The notes beneath the pieces were generated by a model. It saw only the letters and a list, made by a program, of their open reading frames with translations, searched no databases and was not told where the DNA came from. A DNA stretch of 34,936 nucleotides from NCBI GenBank assembly GCA_016931695.1, contig JAFGEI010000195.1:1-34936 (forward strand). Direction: 5' to 3'. Shown one piece after another: positions 22,833 to 30,188 of the stretch. Position numbers and translations under genes: made by a program. The stretch's first letter is position 1, and each line of letters begins with the position of its first letter. Source of the stretch: Anaerolineae bacterium (GTDB lineage: Bacteria > Chloroflexota > Anaerolineae > B4-G1 > DUEL01).

Positions 22833-23930
22833 TCACCGCGTATACTCCTGCACCGCCAGGTAGATCGCCTTGGGCCGAAAGTCGTCGGTGACAAAGGTGT
22901 AATAATCCTGGTAATTGTGCAGCGGCGCTGGGTAGCGAAAGGCCCACATCGCCACGGCCTGGCACCAGGGCCAGTGCTGCCGCGCCCACTCGTAGGCGTC
23001 GACGGTGTAGGCGACGCGCTGGGCCGGGCGCACGGCGCGGACCCATCGAGGGTGGTCGTTCCAGCCCGCCTCAGTGACATAGACCGCCTTGTCGGCGTCG
23101 CCATAGGCGACCATGATCTCGCGCAGCAGCTCGGTGCGGCGAAAGTTGATCGCGTCGGCGGCGGGGGCGGCCTGCGGCGGAAAACCCAGCCCGTAGGCGT
23201 GGGCTGCCAGGGCGTCGAAATAGGGCGCCGCTCCCGCCTCGTACATCGCCTCCAGGTAGAGCAGGTCGTTCAGGCCCGCCGCGCTGCCGGGCGGCTCGAG
23301 CGTCGGGGCCAGCGCCCCCGCCAGCACCACCACGTCGGGGTTGGCCGTGTGGGCGGCCGGATAGACCGCGCGCAGCATCTCGACGTATCCGGCCGGATCG
23401 ACTGGCCGGTAGCCCCACTCAAAGCTCAGGTTGGGTTCGTTCCAGACGATGACGTGGCGCACCTGGCCCTGGTAGCGGGCGACAAAGGCGGCGACAAAGG
23501 CGGCAAAATCGCCATAGCGGCCGGCCTCGAGGGTGGTGGGCGTCGTCTCTGGCGGGCGCGCCCAGTCGGGCACCCAGCCCAGGCGGGCGATGACCGTCAG
23601 CCCCTGGGCGCAGGCGTGCTCGACGACCAGGTCGCTGTGCGCCCAATCGTACTGCCCGGGGCGGCGCTCGATGTAGGCCCAGGGAAAGAACTCGATGGTC
23701 CACGGCGCGCCCATCTCCCGTACCATCTGCAGCGTGAGCTGGATCTTCCACGCCTCCACCTCGTCGGTGAGCCGGGTGTGGACGCCGACCAGCGGGTTGC
23801 GGGTCACCACCTGCTGCGGCGGGCCGACGAGGAGCGGGACGAAGGGTGGGCGGAGGGCCCAGAGCAAAAAGAGCGCCAACAGCAGCCGCAGGGCCCAGGG
23901 CCAGGTGCGCGAGAGGGCGGGCCGGCGCAT
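22833..23930 (-). CDS. Membrane-anchored clan GH-A-like glycosidase
   Basis: 365 residues. An N-terminal hydrophobic helix (about 14-36) acts as signal anchor; the rest resembles a (beta/alpha)8 glycosidase of the GH5/GH39 type. Acid/base E165 lies in VIVWNEPN and nucleophile E287 in YVTEAGWN, the expected strand 4 and 7 positions. The exact family and substrate cannot be told. ATG 23930 shares a base with the upstream hydrolase stop (TGATG); the in-frame TTG one codon earlier is possible. It is the fourth gene of a directon with a GT-C glycosyltransferase, so extracellular glycan turnover is a reasonable inference. Confidence 0.85.
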   Translation of the reverse strand: MRRPALSRTWPWALRLLLALFLLWALRPPFVPLLVGPPQQVVTRNPLVGVHTRLTDEVEAWKIQLTLQMVREMGAPWTIEFFPWAYIERRPGQYDWAHSDLVVEHACAQGLTVIARLGWVPDWARPPETTPTTLEAGRYGDFAAFVAAFVARYQGQVRHVIVWNEPNLSFEWGYRPVDPAGYVEMLRAVYPAAHTANPDVVVLAGALAPTLEPPGSAAGLNDLLYLEAMYEAGAAPYFDALAAHAYGLGFPPQAAPAADAINFRRTELLREIMVAYGDADKAVYVTEAGWNDHPRWVRAVRPAQRVAYTVDAYEWARQHWPWCQAVAMWAFRYPAPLHNYQDYYTFVTDDFRPKAIYLAVQEYTR

Positions 23931-24796
23931 CAATGCCCCCGCAGGAAGCGGATTACGGCGGCGTTAAAGCGCTGCGGCTGGTTCTGCTGCACCAGGTGCC
24001 CGCCGCCGCGGATGACGGTCAGCTCGGCGCCGGTATCGGCCGCCAGGCGCAGGGCATAGTGGCGGGTCAGCACCCAGACGTCGCGGTCGCCCCAGATCAG
24101 GCGCAGCGCCGGTTCGATCTCGTGGTAGTGCCGGGCAGTGTCGTAGAAACTGCGGTTCCAATAGTCGCGCAGCAGGCCAGCGCCGGCGTGGAGGTATTCA
24201 GGCCGGGCAAAGGACTGGCGGTACTGGGCGAGCACCTGCGGCGTCAGGAGTGCGTCGTCGCCGTACTGGGAGCGGACGATGGGGCCGGCCAGCCAGGGGC
24301 CGGCCAGCCGCCGCGCCAGCTCGCGCAGGGGCGCGACGCGGGCGAGAAAGATCCAGGGCCGGAAGGGGGCGTGGTAGCAGGTGGGGGCCACCAGTACCAC
24401 CCGCTGCAGGCGGTCGGGATGGTGGAGCGCCAGCTGGAGGCCGATCCCGCCGCCCATGGAGGAGCCGACCAGGTGGGCGCGCTCGATCTCCAGGGCGTCG
24501 AGCAGGCCGCGGGCCACGTTGGCCAGGTCGTCGACGCCAAAGCGGAACCCCGGCGGCAGGGCCGACTCGCCGCAGCCGGGGTGGTCGTAGGCGATGGCGC
24601 AAAAGCCCGCCTCCGCCAGCGGGCGCAGGTTGCGGTGCCAGGTGTAGGCCGAGTCGGCAAAGCCGTGGACCAGCAGTAGCGGCGCACCGCTGCCCACCTG
24701 GATCACCCGCAGCCGCTGCTCGCCAAAGGTGACAAAATGGACCTTGGCTTCTGTTTGGAGAAAATGGCGCCAATCGGGGTCACCGCTCGTAGACAT
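23930..24796 (-). CDS. Alpha/beta hydrolase
   Basis: 288 residues. Classical fold-family motifs: oxyanion HGF (44-46), nucleophile elbow GSSMGG with S113, acid D237 or D239 (WGDRDVW) and catalytic H267 (GGGHLVQ). It has no signal peptide, so it is cytosolic. Similarity to C-C hydrolases, haloperoxidase-like and esterase members is generic and the substrate is unknown. The ATG overlaps the end of the glycosyltransferase gene by 17 bp, and the stop overlaps the glycosidase start, so the three genes are tightly coupled. Confidence 0.9.
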   Translation of the reverse strand: MSTSGDPDWRHFLQTEAKVHFVTFGEQRLRVIQVGSGAPLLLVHGFADSAYTWHRNLRPLAEAGFCAIAYDHPGCGESALPPGFRFGVDDLANVARGLLDALEIERAHLVGSSMGGGIGLQLALHHPDRLQRVVLVAPTCYHAPFRPWIFLARVAPLRELARRLAGPWLAGPIVRSQYGDDALLTPQVLAQYRQSFARPEYLHAGAGLLRDYWNRSFYDTARHYHEIEPALRLIWGDRDVWVLTRHYALRLAADTGAELTVIRGGGHLVQQNQPQRFNAAVIRFLRGH

Positions 24797-26693
24797 AGAT
24801 CTCTCCGATCTGGACGTAATCGGCGCCCTCTTCCTCTCCCCCTGTCACCGGCAGCCGCGCCCCGTTGGCCAGGTTGTAGAGGCCCCCGACCAGCCTGTAG
24901 GTGCCGCCGGGCAGGTCGGCAGGGAGGAGGACGCCGTGCCGGTCGGTCAGCTGCTGCTCGGGTGACCAGTAAGCGGTCGGCAGCAGGTTGCCGCGCGGTT
25001 CGGCGTCGGTCTGGGCGACCAGGCTGCCGTTCCCGTCCAGCAGGTGCAAAAAGAGCTTGTACCGCTCCGCGATGGGCCCCTCCGCCTGCCAGAACAGCGT
25101 CACCGGGACGACCTGCCCCGGTTCGAAGGGCCCTTCCCCGACGGCACATCCCTGCAGCCGGATCGATTCGCCAAAGAGGGCCTCTAGGGGGACGGCGGGC
25201 CGGTCGGGCAGCGACGCCAGCCCGTAGGCGGCGACCCGCACCGCGCCGACCCAGCGGGCGCCGGCCGGGTAGGCGTGCGTCGCCAGCCAGCTTTCTACCA
25301 GCCGTTCGGGGTCGGATTCCGCATCCCCCCAGTAGAGGACGAGGAGCCGCTGGTGCGCGGCGGCAATGCTCTCCAGTTCCGCCGCCACCTGGTCGGCGCG
25401 GGGTGGGCGGCTGCGGGGGACGGGATAGACCGGCGCGCCGGCGCGGTGGTAGTAGGTAAAGACTTCCCACTGGTTGGCTGCGTTGAGGATGATCCCGTCG
25501 CCGGGCATCGCCGCCTGTTCGATCTCGGCCGCGATCCGCCGATAGTCCTCGCGGGCGTAGGCGGGATCAAAGTAGAGATTGTGGAGGGAGGGGAGGATGA
25601 TCGCAACAAGAATGACAGCGTAAAGTGTAAAACGTAAAGAGAAGTTGGCAGTTCGCCGCCTGCCGCCAATCTGTGAGACGCGCTCGATTCCCGCCGCCAG
25701 CAGCAGGCAGAAGGGGGGCAGCACGGCCAGCAGGAATTTGCGGTAGGCCGGCTGGTAGAGGTCGAGGGCCAGCAGCAGGCCGATGGGCAGCAGCAGCCAC
25801 GTCGCCAGCAGTGCGGTTGCGGTGACGCGACCCCGGCGGGGCCACAGCCCGGCCAGCAGTATCCCGCCGGCGAGGAGAAGCGCCCACAGGGCCGGCCCTG
25901 CCGTCTCCAGCGTGATCCCCGCCGCCAGGCTGCGCAGGACGTCCAGCAGCGCTTCCGCCGTCGTGCCGGTGCGCCCGGCGGAGGGCCAGCCGGTCACGCT
26001 GCGCAGCGCGGTCGGCAGCCAGGGCAGAAAGAGCAGCAGTGCTGCGGCCTGGAGCGCGCCCCACGCCAGCAGCATCCGCCAGCGGCGCGGCTCCCGCCGC
26101 CCGCGCACCCCCCACCAGCCCAGGAACAGCAGGTTGTGGGCCGCCAGCACAAAGGGGAAGGCATAATGGGCGTAGAGACCCGCCGCGGCGGTCAGGACGT
26201 AAGCGGGTTGCCAGGGGCGAACGGCGGCCAGGTCGGGCCACCGCGCCGGCCTGGGGCTCATCCAGTAGGTGGCGGCGGCCGCCAGCAGCCCCAGCAGCGC
26301 GTACATCCGCGCTTCCTGCGCGTAATAGATCGCCAGGGGCGAGACCGCGCCCAGGAAAGCGGCGCCCAGGCCAGCGCGAATCCCCAGCAGGCGGCGGCCC
26401 AGGGCGTAGGTAAAGGCAATCGTCAGCACGCCGCAGAGGGCGGAAAGGGCGCGCAAGGCGAACTCGCTCTCGCCGGCCAGGGCGCGCCAAAAGTGGAGCA
26501 GCAGGTAATAGCCCGGCGGGTGGATGTCTCCCGCCGCCGCGGCCAGCACCAGCGGGATCGGCCGCTCGGCGGCGCGGGCCGAGTTGCCCTCGTCGTTCCA
26601 AAACGACTGGGCGTCGAGGCGGTAAAAGCGCAGCCCCGTCGCCAGCAACAGGATCAGCAGCAGGCTGAGCCGGCGGGCCGTGGTCCTGCTCAC
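24780..26693 (-). CDS. GT-C family membrane glycosyltransferase (PMT/ArnT-like) with C-terminal beta domain
   Basis: 637 residues. About 10-12 TM helices (10-405), starting with the GT-C signature FWNDEG (D34/E35) in the first extracytoplasmic loop and DIHPPGYYLLLHFWR (about 56-70). An extracytoplasmic C-terminal part follows, whose last 150 residues look like a beta-sandwich module (VTLFWQAEGPI, GTYRLVGGLYN). Such enzymes transfer sugars from polyprenyl phosphate to proteins or lipids outside the membrane. GTG 26693 is taken as the start because homology begins there and GGGACGACAGG precedes it; the much longer open frame to 27890 is a shadow of the DUF885 gene. An AT-rich patch near 25590-25660 interrupts otherwise GC-rich codon use. 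Confidence 0.9.
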   Translation of the reverse strand: MSRTTARRLSLLLILLLATGLRFYRLDAQSFWNDEGNSARAAERPIPLVLAAAAGDIHPPGYYLLLHFWRALAGESEFALRALSALCGVLTIAFTYALGRRLLGIRAGLGAAFLGAVSPLAIYYAQEARMYALLGLLAAAATYWMSPRPARWPDLAAVRPWQPAYVLTAAAGLYAHYAFPFVLAAHNLLFLGWWGVRGRREPRRWRMLLAWGALQAAALLLFLPWLPTALRSVTGWPSAGRTGTTAEALLDVLRSLAAGITLETAGPALWALLLAGGILLAGLWPRRGRVTATALLATWLLLPIGLLLALDLYQPAYRKFLLAVLPPFCLLLAAGIERVSQIGGRRRTANFSLRFTLYAVILVAIILPSLHNLYFDPAYAREDYRRIAAEIEQAAMPGDGIILNAANQWEVFTYYHRAGAPVYPVPRSRPPRADQVAAELESIAAAHQRLLVLYWGDAESDPERLVESWLATHAYPAGARWVGAVRVAAYGLASLPDRPAVPLEALFGESIRLQGCAVGEGPFEPGQVVPVTLFWQAEGPIAERYKLFLHLLDGNGSLVAQTDAEPRGNLLPTAYWSPEQQLTDRHGVLLPADLPGGTYRLVGGLYNLANGARLPVTGGEEEGADYVQIGEIYVYER

Positions 26694-26710
26694 CCTGTCG
26701 TCCCGTTTCC

Positions 26711-28351
26711 CTATGCGCCGAGCAGCCGCCGTCGCATCAGCCGCGGCGGCAGGCTGCCGCAGCCGAGGATGGCGTCGTGAATCTGCCGCAGGGAGGCATC
26801 GGGATGGGCGCGGCGGTAATCCTCGACCAGCCCGGTGATGGCCAGCTTGCCCATCAGGTAGGATTGGGGTTGGGTGGGCGTCATGGTGTAGCGGCGCACC
26901 TCGGCCAGGGCGTTGGTCGGCTCCAGTTGACATTCCGCGACCAGGAACTGGACCGCCTCGTCGACCGTCATGCCCCGCGTGTGCAGCGAAGTGTCCAGGA
27001 CGATGCGCGCGGCGCGCCACAGCTGATCCGAGAGCCGCCCCAGCCGCTGGATCGGCGCGGCGATGTAGCCGCGCTGTTCCATCATCTCTTCGCAGTAAAA
27101 AGCCCAGCCCTCGATAAAAAGCGTGGCCAGGAAAGAACCCATCCGCCGCGGGATGGTCTCCTGCCGGTTGGCCCAGGTGAGCTGCAGGTGGTGGCCCGGG
27201 TAGGCCTCGTGCAGCGCGGTGACGGGCAGCTTGGTGTAGAAATGGCCCTTTAGCTTTTGCTCCTGTTCCTCGGGCGCTGCATTGGGGTCCACCGGGGTGA
27301 CGATAAAGACTCCTTCTTGCTGTTCTTCCAGGATGCCGGCCGGGATGTAGGCCGCATAGGGGATGACCGGGCGCATGTAAGCCGGCGTCTCGATGATGCG
27401 CAGCGACTCGCCGGCCGGGATCGAGGCGATCTGGTGGTCGATGACGTATTGGCGGGCGTTCTCCATCGCTTGCTCGTAGGCCGCCAGCAGCCCCTCGGCC
27501 GTCGGGTGGTCCCCCTTGGCTTCCTCCAGCAGCTCTTGGACGGTCTTGTCGGGGTCGATTTGCCGGGCCACCTGTTCCATCCGTTCGCGGGTCAGGCGCA
27601 GCTGCTCCCAGCCGATTTCGTGCAGCTCGTCGGCGTCGTAATCGACCATGTGCTCCTCGCGGAGGAGTTCGTCGAACAAGTCCTTGCCGGCGGCAAAATC
27701 GCCCTGGGCTTGCGGCAGGACGTCGCTTTGCAGAAAGGCGGCGTACGCTTGCACCGCCTGGGCGGCGGCCTGCCCGGCCTCGGTCATCGCCTGCTGCAGT
27801 TCCGGCGCGTCCTGGGCGGCCAGCATGGGCAGAAAACCGGCCAGCAGGCCCGGCGCCTGCTGCGCCTGCTCGAGCGCGATTTCGGCCCACACCGGCGGCA
27901 CCCGTTTGGGAACGAGGTTGCTCTGTCCTTCCTGCAACACGCGGGGGATCTCTTGCAGCCGCCCCAGCGCGGAGCGGAGGCGGTCGGGCAGCGGGGCAAA
28001 GTCCTTGACGATCAGGGCAAAGATGCCCCCGGTCGCTTCCTCGACGTATTGGCCGGGGTTGCGCAGGTGGCTCTGGGTCTTTTTCTCGTGCCGGATGAAG
28101 GATTCCAGGATGTGGACGACCAGGGTGTGGTCGATTTGGGCGTCCAGGTCAAACCCGGTCGGGTCAAAGGCCTGGAACTCGGACAAGGCGCGCTCGAGCT
28201 CCTGGCGCTGGGCCTCGATGGCCTCCAGGGTCGCGTCGCGCAGCCGATCGTCCCAGCGGTGTTCGCCCATGTGCGTGGCCGCCGTCGGATTGAGCTCCAA
28301 CAGGCGGTCCAACCACGCTCGCGCTCGTTGGTAGAACTGGACTTGGCTCAT
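26711..28351 (-). CDS. DUF885 family protein, predicted zinc peptidase
   Basis: 546 residues, typical DUF885 length. The family signature is the HExxPGHH motif at 381-388 (LHEAYPGHHLQ), thought to bind zinc as in metallopeptidases; YIPAGILEE-like and GWAFYCEEMM segments downstream also match. No signal peptide is seen, so it is probably cytosolic. AAGGAG lies 8 bases before ATG 28351. It is 17 bp upstream of the glycosyltransferase and 49 bp after the NTTP-motif protein. The family has few characterised members, so substrate and any link to the glycan genes are unknown. Confidence 0.93.
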   Translation of the reverse strand: MSQVQFYQRARAWLDRLLELNPTAATHMGEHRWDDRLRDATLEAIEAQRQELERALSEFQAFDPTGFDLDAQIDHTLVVHILESFIRHEKKTQSHLRNPGQYVEEATGGIFALIVKDFAPLPDRLRSALGRLQEIPRVLQEGQSNLVPKRVPPVWAEIALEQAQQAPGLLAGFLPMLAAQDAPELQQAMTEAGQAAAQAVQAYAAFLQSDVLPQAQGDFAAGKDLFDELLREEHMVDYDADELHEIGWEQLRLTRERMEQVARQIDPDKTVQELLEEAKGDHPTAEGLLAAYEQAMENARQYVIDHQIASIPAGESLRIIETPAYMRPVIPYAAYIPAGILEEQQEGVFIVTPVDPNAAPEEQEQKLKGHFYTKLPVTALHEAYPGHHLQLTWANRQETIPRRMGSFLATLFIEGWAFYCEEMMEQRGYIAAPIQRLGRLSDQLWRAARIVLDTSLHTRGMTVDEAVQFLVAECQLEPTNALAEVRRYTMTPTQPQSYLMGKLAITGLVEDYRRAHPDASLRQIHDAILGCGSLPPRLMRRRLLGA

Positions 28352-28400
28352 GACTTTTCTCCTTGTCTTTATCTGCGGTCCCCCGGGAAAGGCTGGGTGG

Positions 28401-29294
28401 CTACTGCCGCTCGATCACGATCCGCCACGTCCCGGGTTGGGGTGCGCCGCGCTTTTCCGGGCACATGGCGAGGGTCAGCCCGGAGAGGACGGGGGCGTTG
28501 GGCTCGTCGATGCTGAGGGCGTAGGGGATATCCGGCTGGAGGGTAAAATCCGCATAGCCGCGGGAGATCTCGGGCCGCAGCCCGGTGACGGCCCGCTCGG
28601 CGCCGCCGGGCCACGTCAGCCACAGCACGACGCCGGCCAGCGAGAGGTCCGGCGCGGTAGACTCTTCTTCCTCCTCACTTTCTTTCCCCTCGGCCGGCTC
28701 CGGCGGCGCGGGGGGAGGGGCAGCCTGCACGATCACCTGCAGCTGGGGGGGCGTTCCCGCGCACAGCAGCGTCTGGCTGATCACCCGGTAGGGAAAATCC
28801 GGCGGCAGGGGGGTGGAGGTCGGGGTCGGGGTGAGCGCTGCAGCGCCCTCTGGCGGGGCGGTGGAGGTCGGGCCGGGGGATGAGGGGGGGGTAGGCGGCG
28901 GCGGGAGGGTGGGGGCAGGTGGCGGCGGGCCGAGATAGACCGCCATCGCCGGGGTGTCCACGCCCAGTTGGCTGGCCAGCCAGCTCAACGCCCGCATCGT
29001 CGCTGCCGGCTGGCCCTGGTCGGCGTAGAATTCGATCAGCGCCCCCAGGGCCTGGTCGATCTCTTGCTGCTCCAGGCCCGCCAGGCGGGTCGTCACCCGC
29101 TGCAGGTTGCCGTCGGCGACATAGCCCAGCGCCGCCAGGCGAATCCACTCGTGCTGGTAGTCGCTGCGCAGGTGGTGGGGCGTGGTGTTGTAGAACTCGA
29201 CCGGATCGATGAGCCAGGTATAGAGCAGGCCCAACACCAGGCCGATGATCGCCCCAGCCGCCAGGACAACGAACTCGATCCGGCGGCGGGTCAT
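28401..29294 (-). CDS. Membrane-anchored NTTP-motif protein with Pro-rich linker (paralogue B)
   Basis: 297 residues. One N-terminal TM helix (about 8-30), then the motif PVEFYNTTPHHLRSDY (31-46) and a helical region to about 118 that parallel the upstream gene. A long Pro/Thr-rich linker (about 122-170), an acidic stretch (EEEEE, about 208) and a C-terminal beta-rich part with two Cys complete it. The linker suggests a surface-exposed stalk. The start ATG overlaps the upstream paralogue's stop (ATGA). No family name is recognised; the tandem pair appears to be a lineage-specific duplication. Confidence 0.8.
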   Translation of the reverse strand: MTRRRIEFVVLAAGAIIGLVLGLLYTWLIDPVEFYNTTPHHLRSDYQHEWIRLAALGYVADGNLQRVTTRLAGLEQQEIDQALGALIEFYADQGQPAATMRALSWLASQLGVDTPAMAVYLGPPPPAPTLPPPPTPPSSPGPTSTAPPEGAAALTPTPTSTPLPPDFPYRVISQTLLCAGTPPQLQVIVQAAPPPAPPEPAEGKESEEEEESTAPDLSLAGVVLWLTWPGGAERAVTGLRPEISRGYADFTLQPDIPYALSIDEPNAPVLSGLTLAMCPEKRGAPQPGTWRIVIERQ

Positions 29295-29656
29295 GGTCCT
29301 TCCAGGTAGGGGGTCATCGGCGGGGTCGCCGCGTTCATCCCGTTGGCGAGGTGAACCAGCATCCGAATATCCCACAGTTGTCCTCCTTCGGCAATCAACT
29401 GCTCGGCCAGTTCGACCACTTCCTGGGCGGGGGCGTCGGGATTGAGGAGCGCCAGGCGGTCCTGTGCTGCAGCAATGTCCTTTTCCACCTGGTAGGCGGC
29501 CGCAACCATGAGGATATAGTCCGTGCAATAGTCCTGGCGGAGTTGGGCTGGGGTGGTGTTGGTGTACTCGACGGGCCAGAGGAACCAACCGATGAGGCCG
29601 CCGGTCACTGCGCCAACGACCAGTCCAATCAGTCCAAGTAGCAGTATCTTGCGCAT
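29291..29656 (-). CDS. Small membrane-anchored NTTP-motif protein (paralogue A)
   Basis: 121 residues. One N-terminal Gly-rich TM helix (about 4-27), followed by PVEYTNTTPAQLRQDY (28-43) and a helical region including IAAAQDRLALL. The same N-terminal layout is found in the downstream gene, which adds a linker and extra domain. It has GAGGGG before ATG 29656 and is stop/start coupled (ATGA) to the paralogue. It lies downstream of tRNA-Leu with no clear promoter of its own, so it may be read through from the tRNA promoter. Confidence 0.8.
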   Translation of the reverse strand: MRKILLLGLIGLVVGAVTGGLIGWFLWPVEYTNTTPAQLRQDYCTDYILMVAAAYQVEKDIAAAQDRLALLNPDAPAQEVVELAEQLIAEGGQLWDIRMLVHLANGMNAATPPMTPYLEGP

Positions 29657-29728
29657 CTTTTGCCCCTCGATGCTCCGCCGGGTAAAGGAGGCGGGGAGTT
29701 TCGCGGATGCTGAGCAGTCGTTACGCGC

Positions 29729-29756
29729 GACGGGGCCGCCAGAGGTGGGCCCCGTC
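29729..29756 (-). other. GC-rich hairpin downstream of tRNA-Leu
   Basis: Perfect 9-bp stem GACGGGGCC (29729-29737) and GGCCCCGTC (29748-29756) with a 10-base loop, 24 bases after the tRNA 3' end. There is no U-tract, so it may be an attenuator, processing signal or repeat rather than a full terminator. Just beyond it (29712-29730, reverse strand) is a GTAAC-ACTGCTCAG-like sequence related to the repeat at 7325. Confidence 0.5.
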
Positions 29757-29779
29757 CATACAAGTGCTTTTCCTTGAGG

Positions 29780-29862
29780 TGCCGGAGGTGGGAGTCGAAC
29801 CCACACGAGCCAAGCCCACACGATTTTGAGTCGCGCGCGTCTGCCTGTTCCGCCACTCCGGC
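29780..29862 (-). tRNA. tRNA-Leu, anticodon CAA
   Basis: 83 nt. Acceptor stem GCCGGAG/CTCCGGC with discriminator A, D-arm region GGCGGAACAGGCAGACG, anticodon loop CTCAAAA with CAA at the anticodon, and a class II variable arm (GGGC-TTG-GCTC). The T-arm is GTGGG-TTCGACT-CCCAC. The 3' CCA is not encoded. It reads UUG codons. A near-perfect promoter lies upstream on the same strand. Confidence 0.96.
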
Positions 29863-29911
29863 CACAAGATTGTCTCGGCCCGGGTCCATCTGATGCCCGA
29901 CGACGGATTTC

Positions 29912-29940
29912 AGTATACCTCGGAAGGGAGAGACTGTCAA
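29912..29940 (-). promoter_or_regulatory. Promoter of tRNA-Leu
   Basis: Minus strand: TTGACA (29940-29935), a 17-bp spacer and TATACT (29917-29912). The start would be near 29905, giving about 43 nt of 5' leader to be removed by RNase P. It is one of the strongest promoters in the window and is divergent from the equally strong promoter at 29992. Confidence 0.85.
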
Positions 29941-29991
29941 GAACCTCCCCAATGCACACCTCCAATACCTCCAAATACCCCAAAAGGGTTA

Positions 29992-30020
29992 TTGACCCCG
30001 GCCCTCCGATGGGCTATAAT
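29992..30020 (+). promoter_or_regulatory. Near-consensus promoter of the secreted repeat protein
   Basis: TTGACC (29992-29997), a 17-bp spacer and a perfect TATAAT (30015-30020). Transcription should start near 30027, so the mRNA has an untranslated leader of about 160 nt. Confidence 0.88.
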
Positions 30021-30026
30021 GAACAC

Positions 30027-30188
30027 CAGATTGCGATCTATGGATCCTGCTGTGCAAGGAGGTGATGGGAAATCAAAGAGTTGTCGATGAAACCGGCCTT
30101 TGGCCACCGCTGTTCGTTTGCTTCTAAATCGATTTGGAAGAAAAACTCGCGTACGAAAACAAACTAGACGATCGGAGGAACCCTGATT
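30027..30188 (+). promoter_or_regulatory. Long 5' leader with an isolated, perfect anti-SD complement
   Basis: AAGGAGGTGAT (30056-30066) matches the complement of the 16S rRNA 3' end over 11 bases. It lies about 30 nt from the predicted mRNA 5' end and more than 120 nt before the real start codon at 30189, which has its own GGAGGAA. The nearest ATG (30065) is only 2 bases away and opens a 20-codon frame; another small frame starts at 30087. The site is better explained as a 30S-binding stabiliser or standby site than as a normal ribosome site. Confidence 0.55.

Noticed and set aside
22530..24059. 509-codon plus-strand frame
   Set aside because: Runs antisense across three well-supported minus-strand genes and has no recognisable motif.
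26694..27890. Extension of the glycosyltransferase frame by about 400 codons
   Set aside because: It is the antisense-free shadow of the DUF885 gene in another frame of GC-rich DNA; GT-C homology starts at GTG 26693.
30065..30127. 20-codon leader peptide after the AAGGAGGTGAT site
   Set aside because: The ATG is only 2 bases from the SD, too close for efficient initiation; kept only as an alternative explanation.
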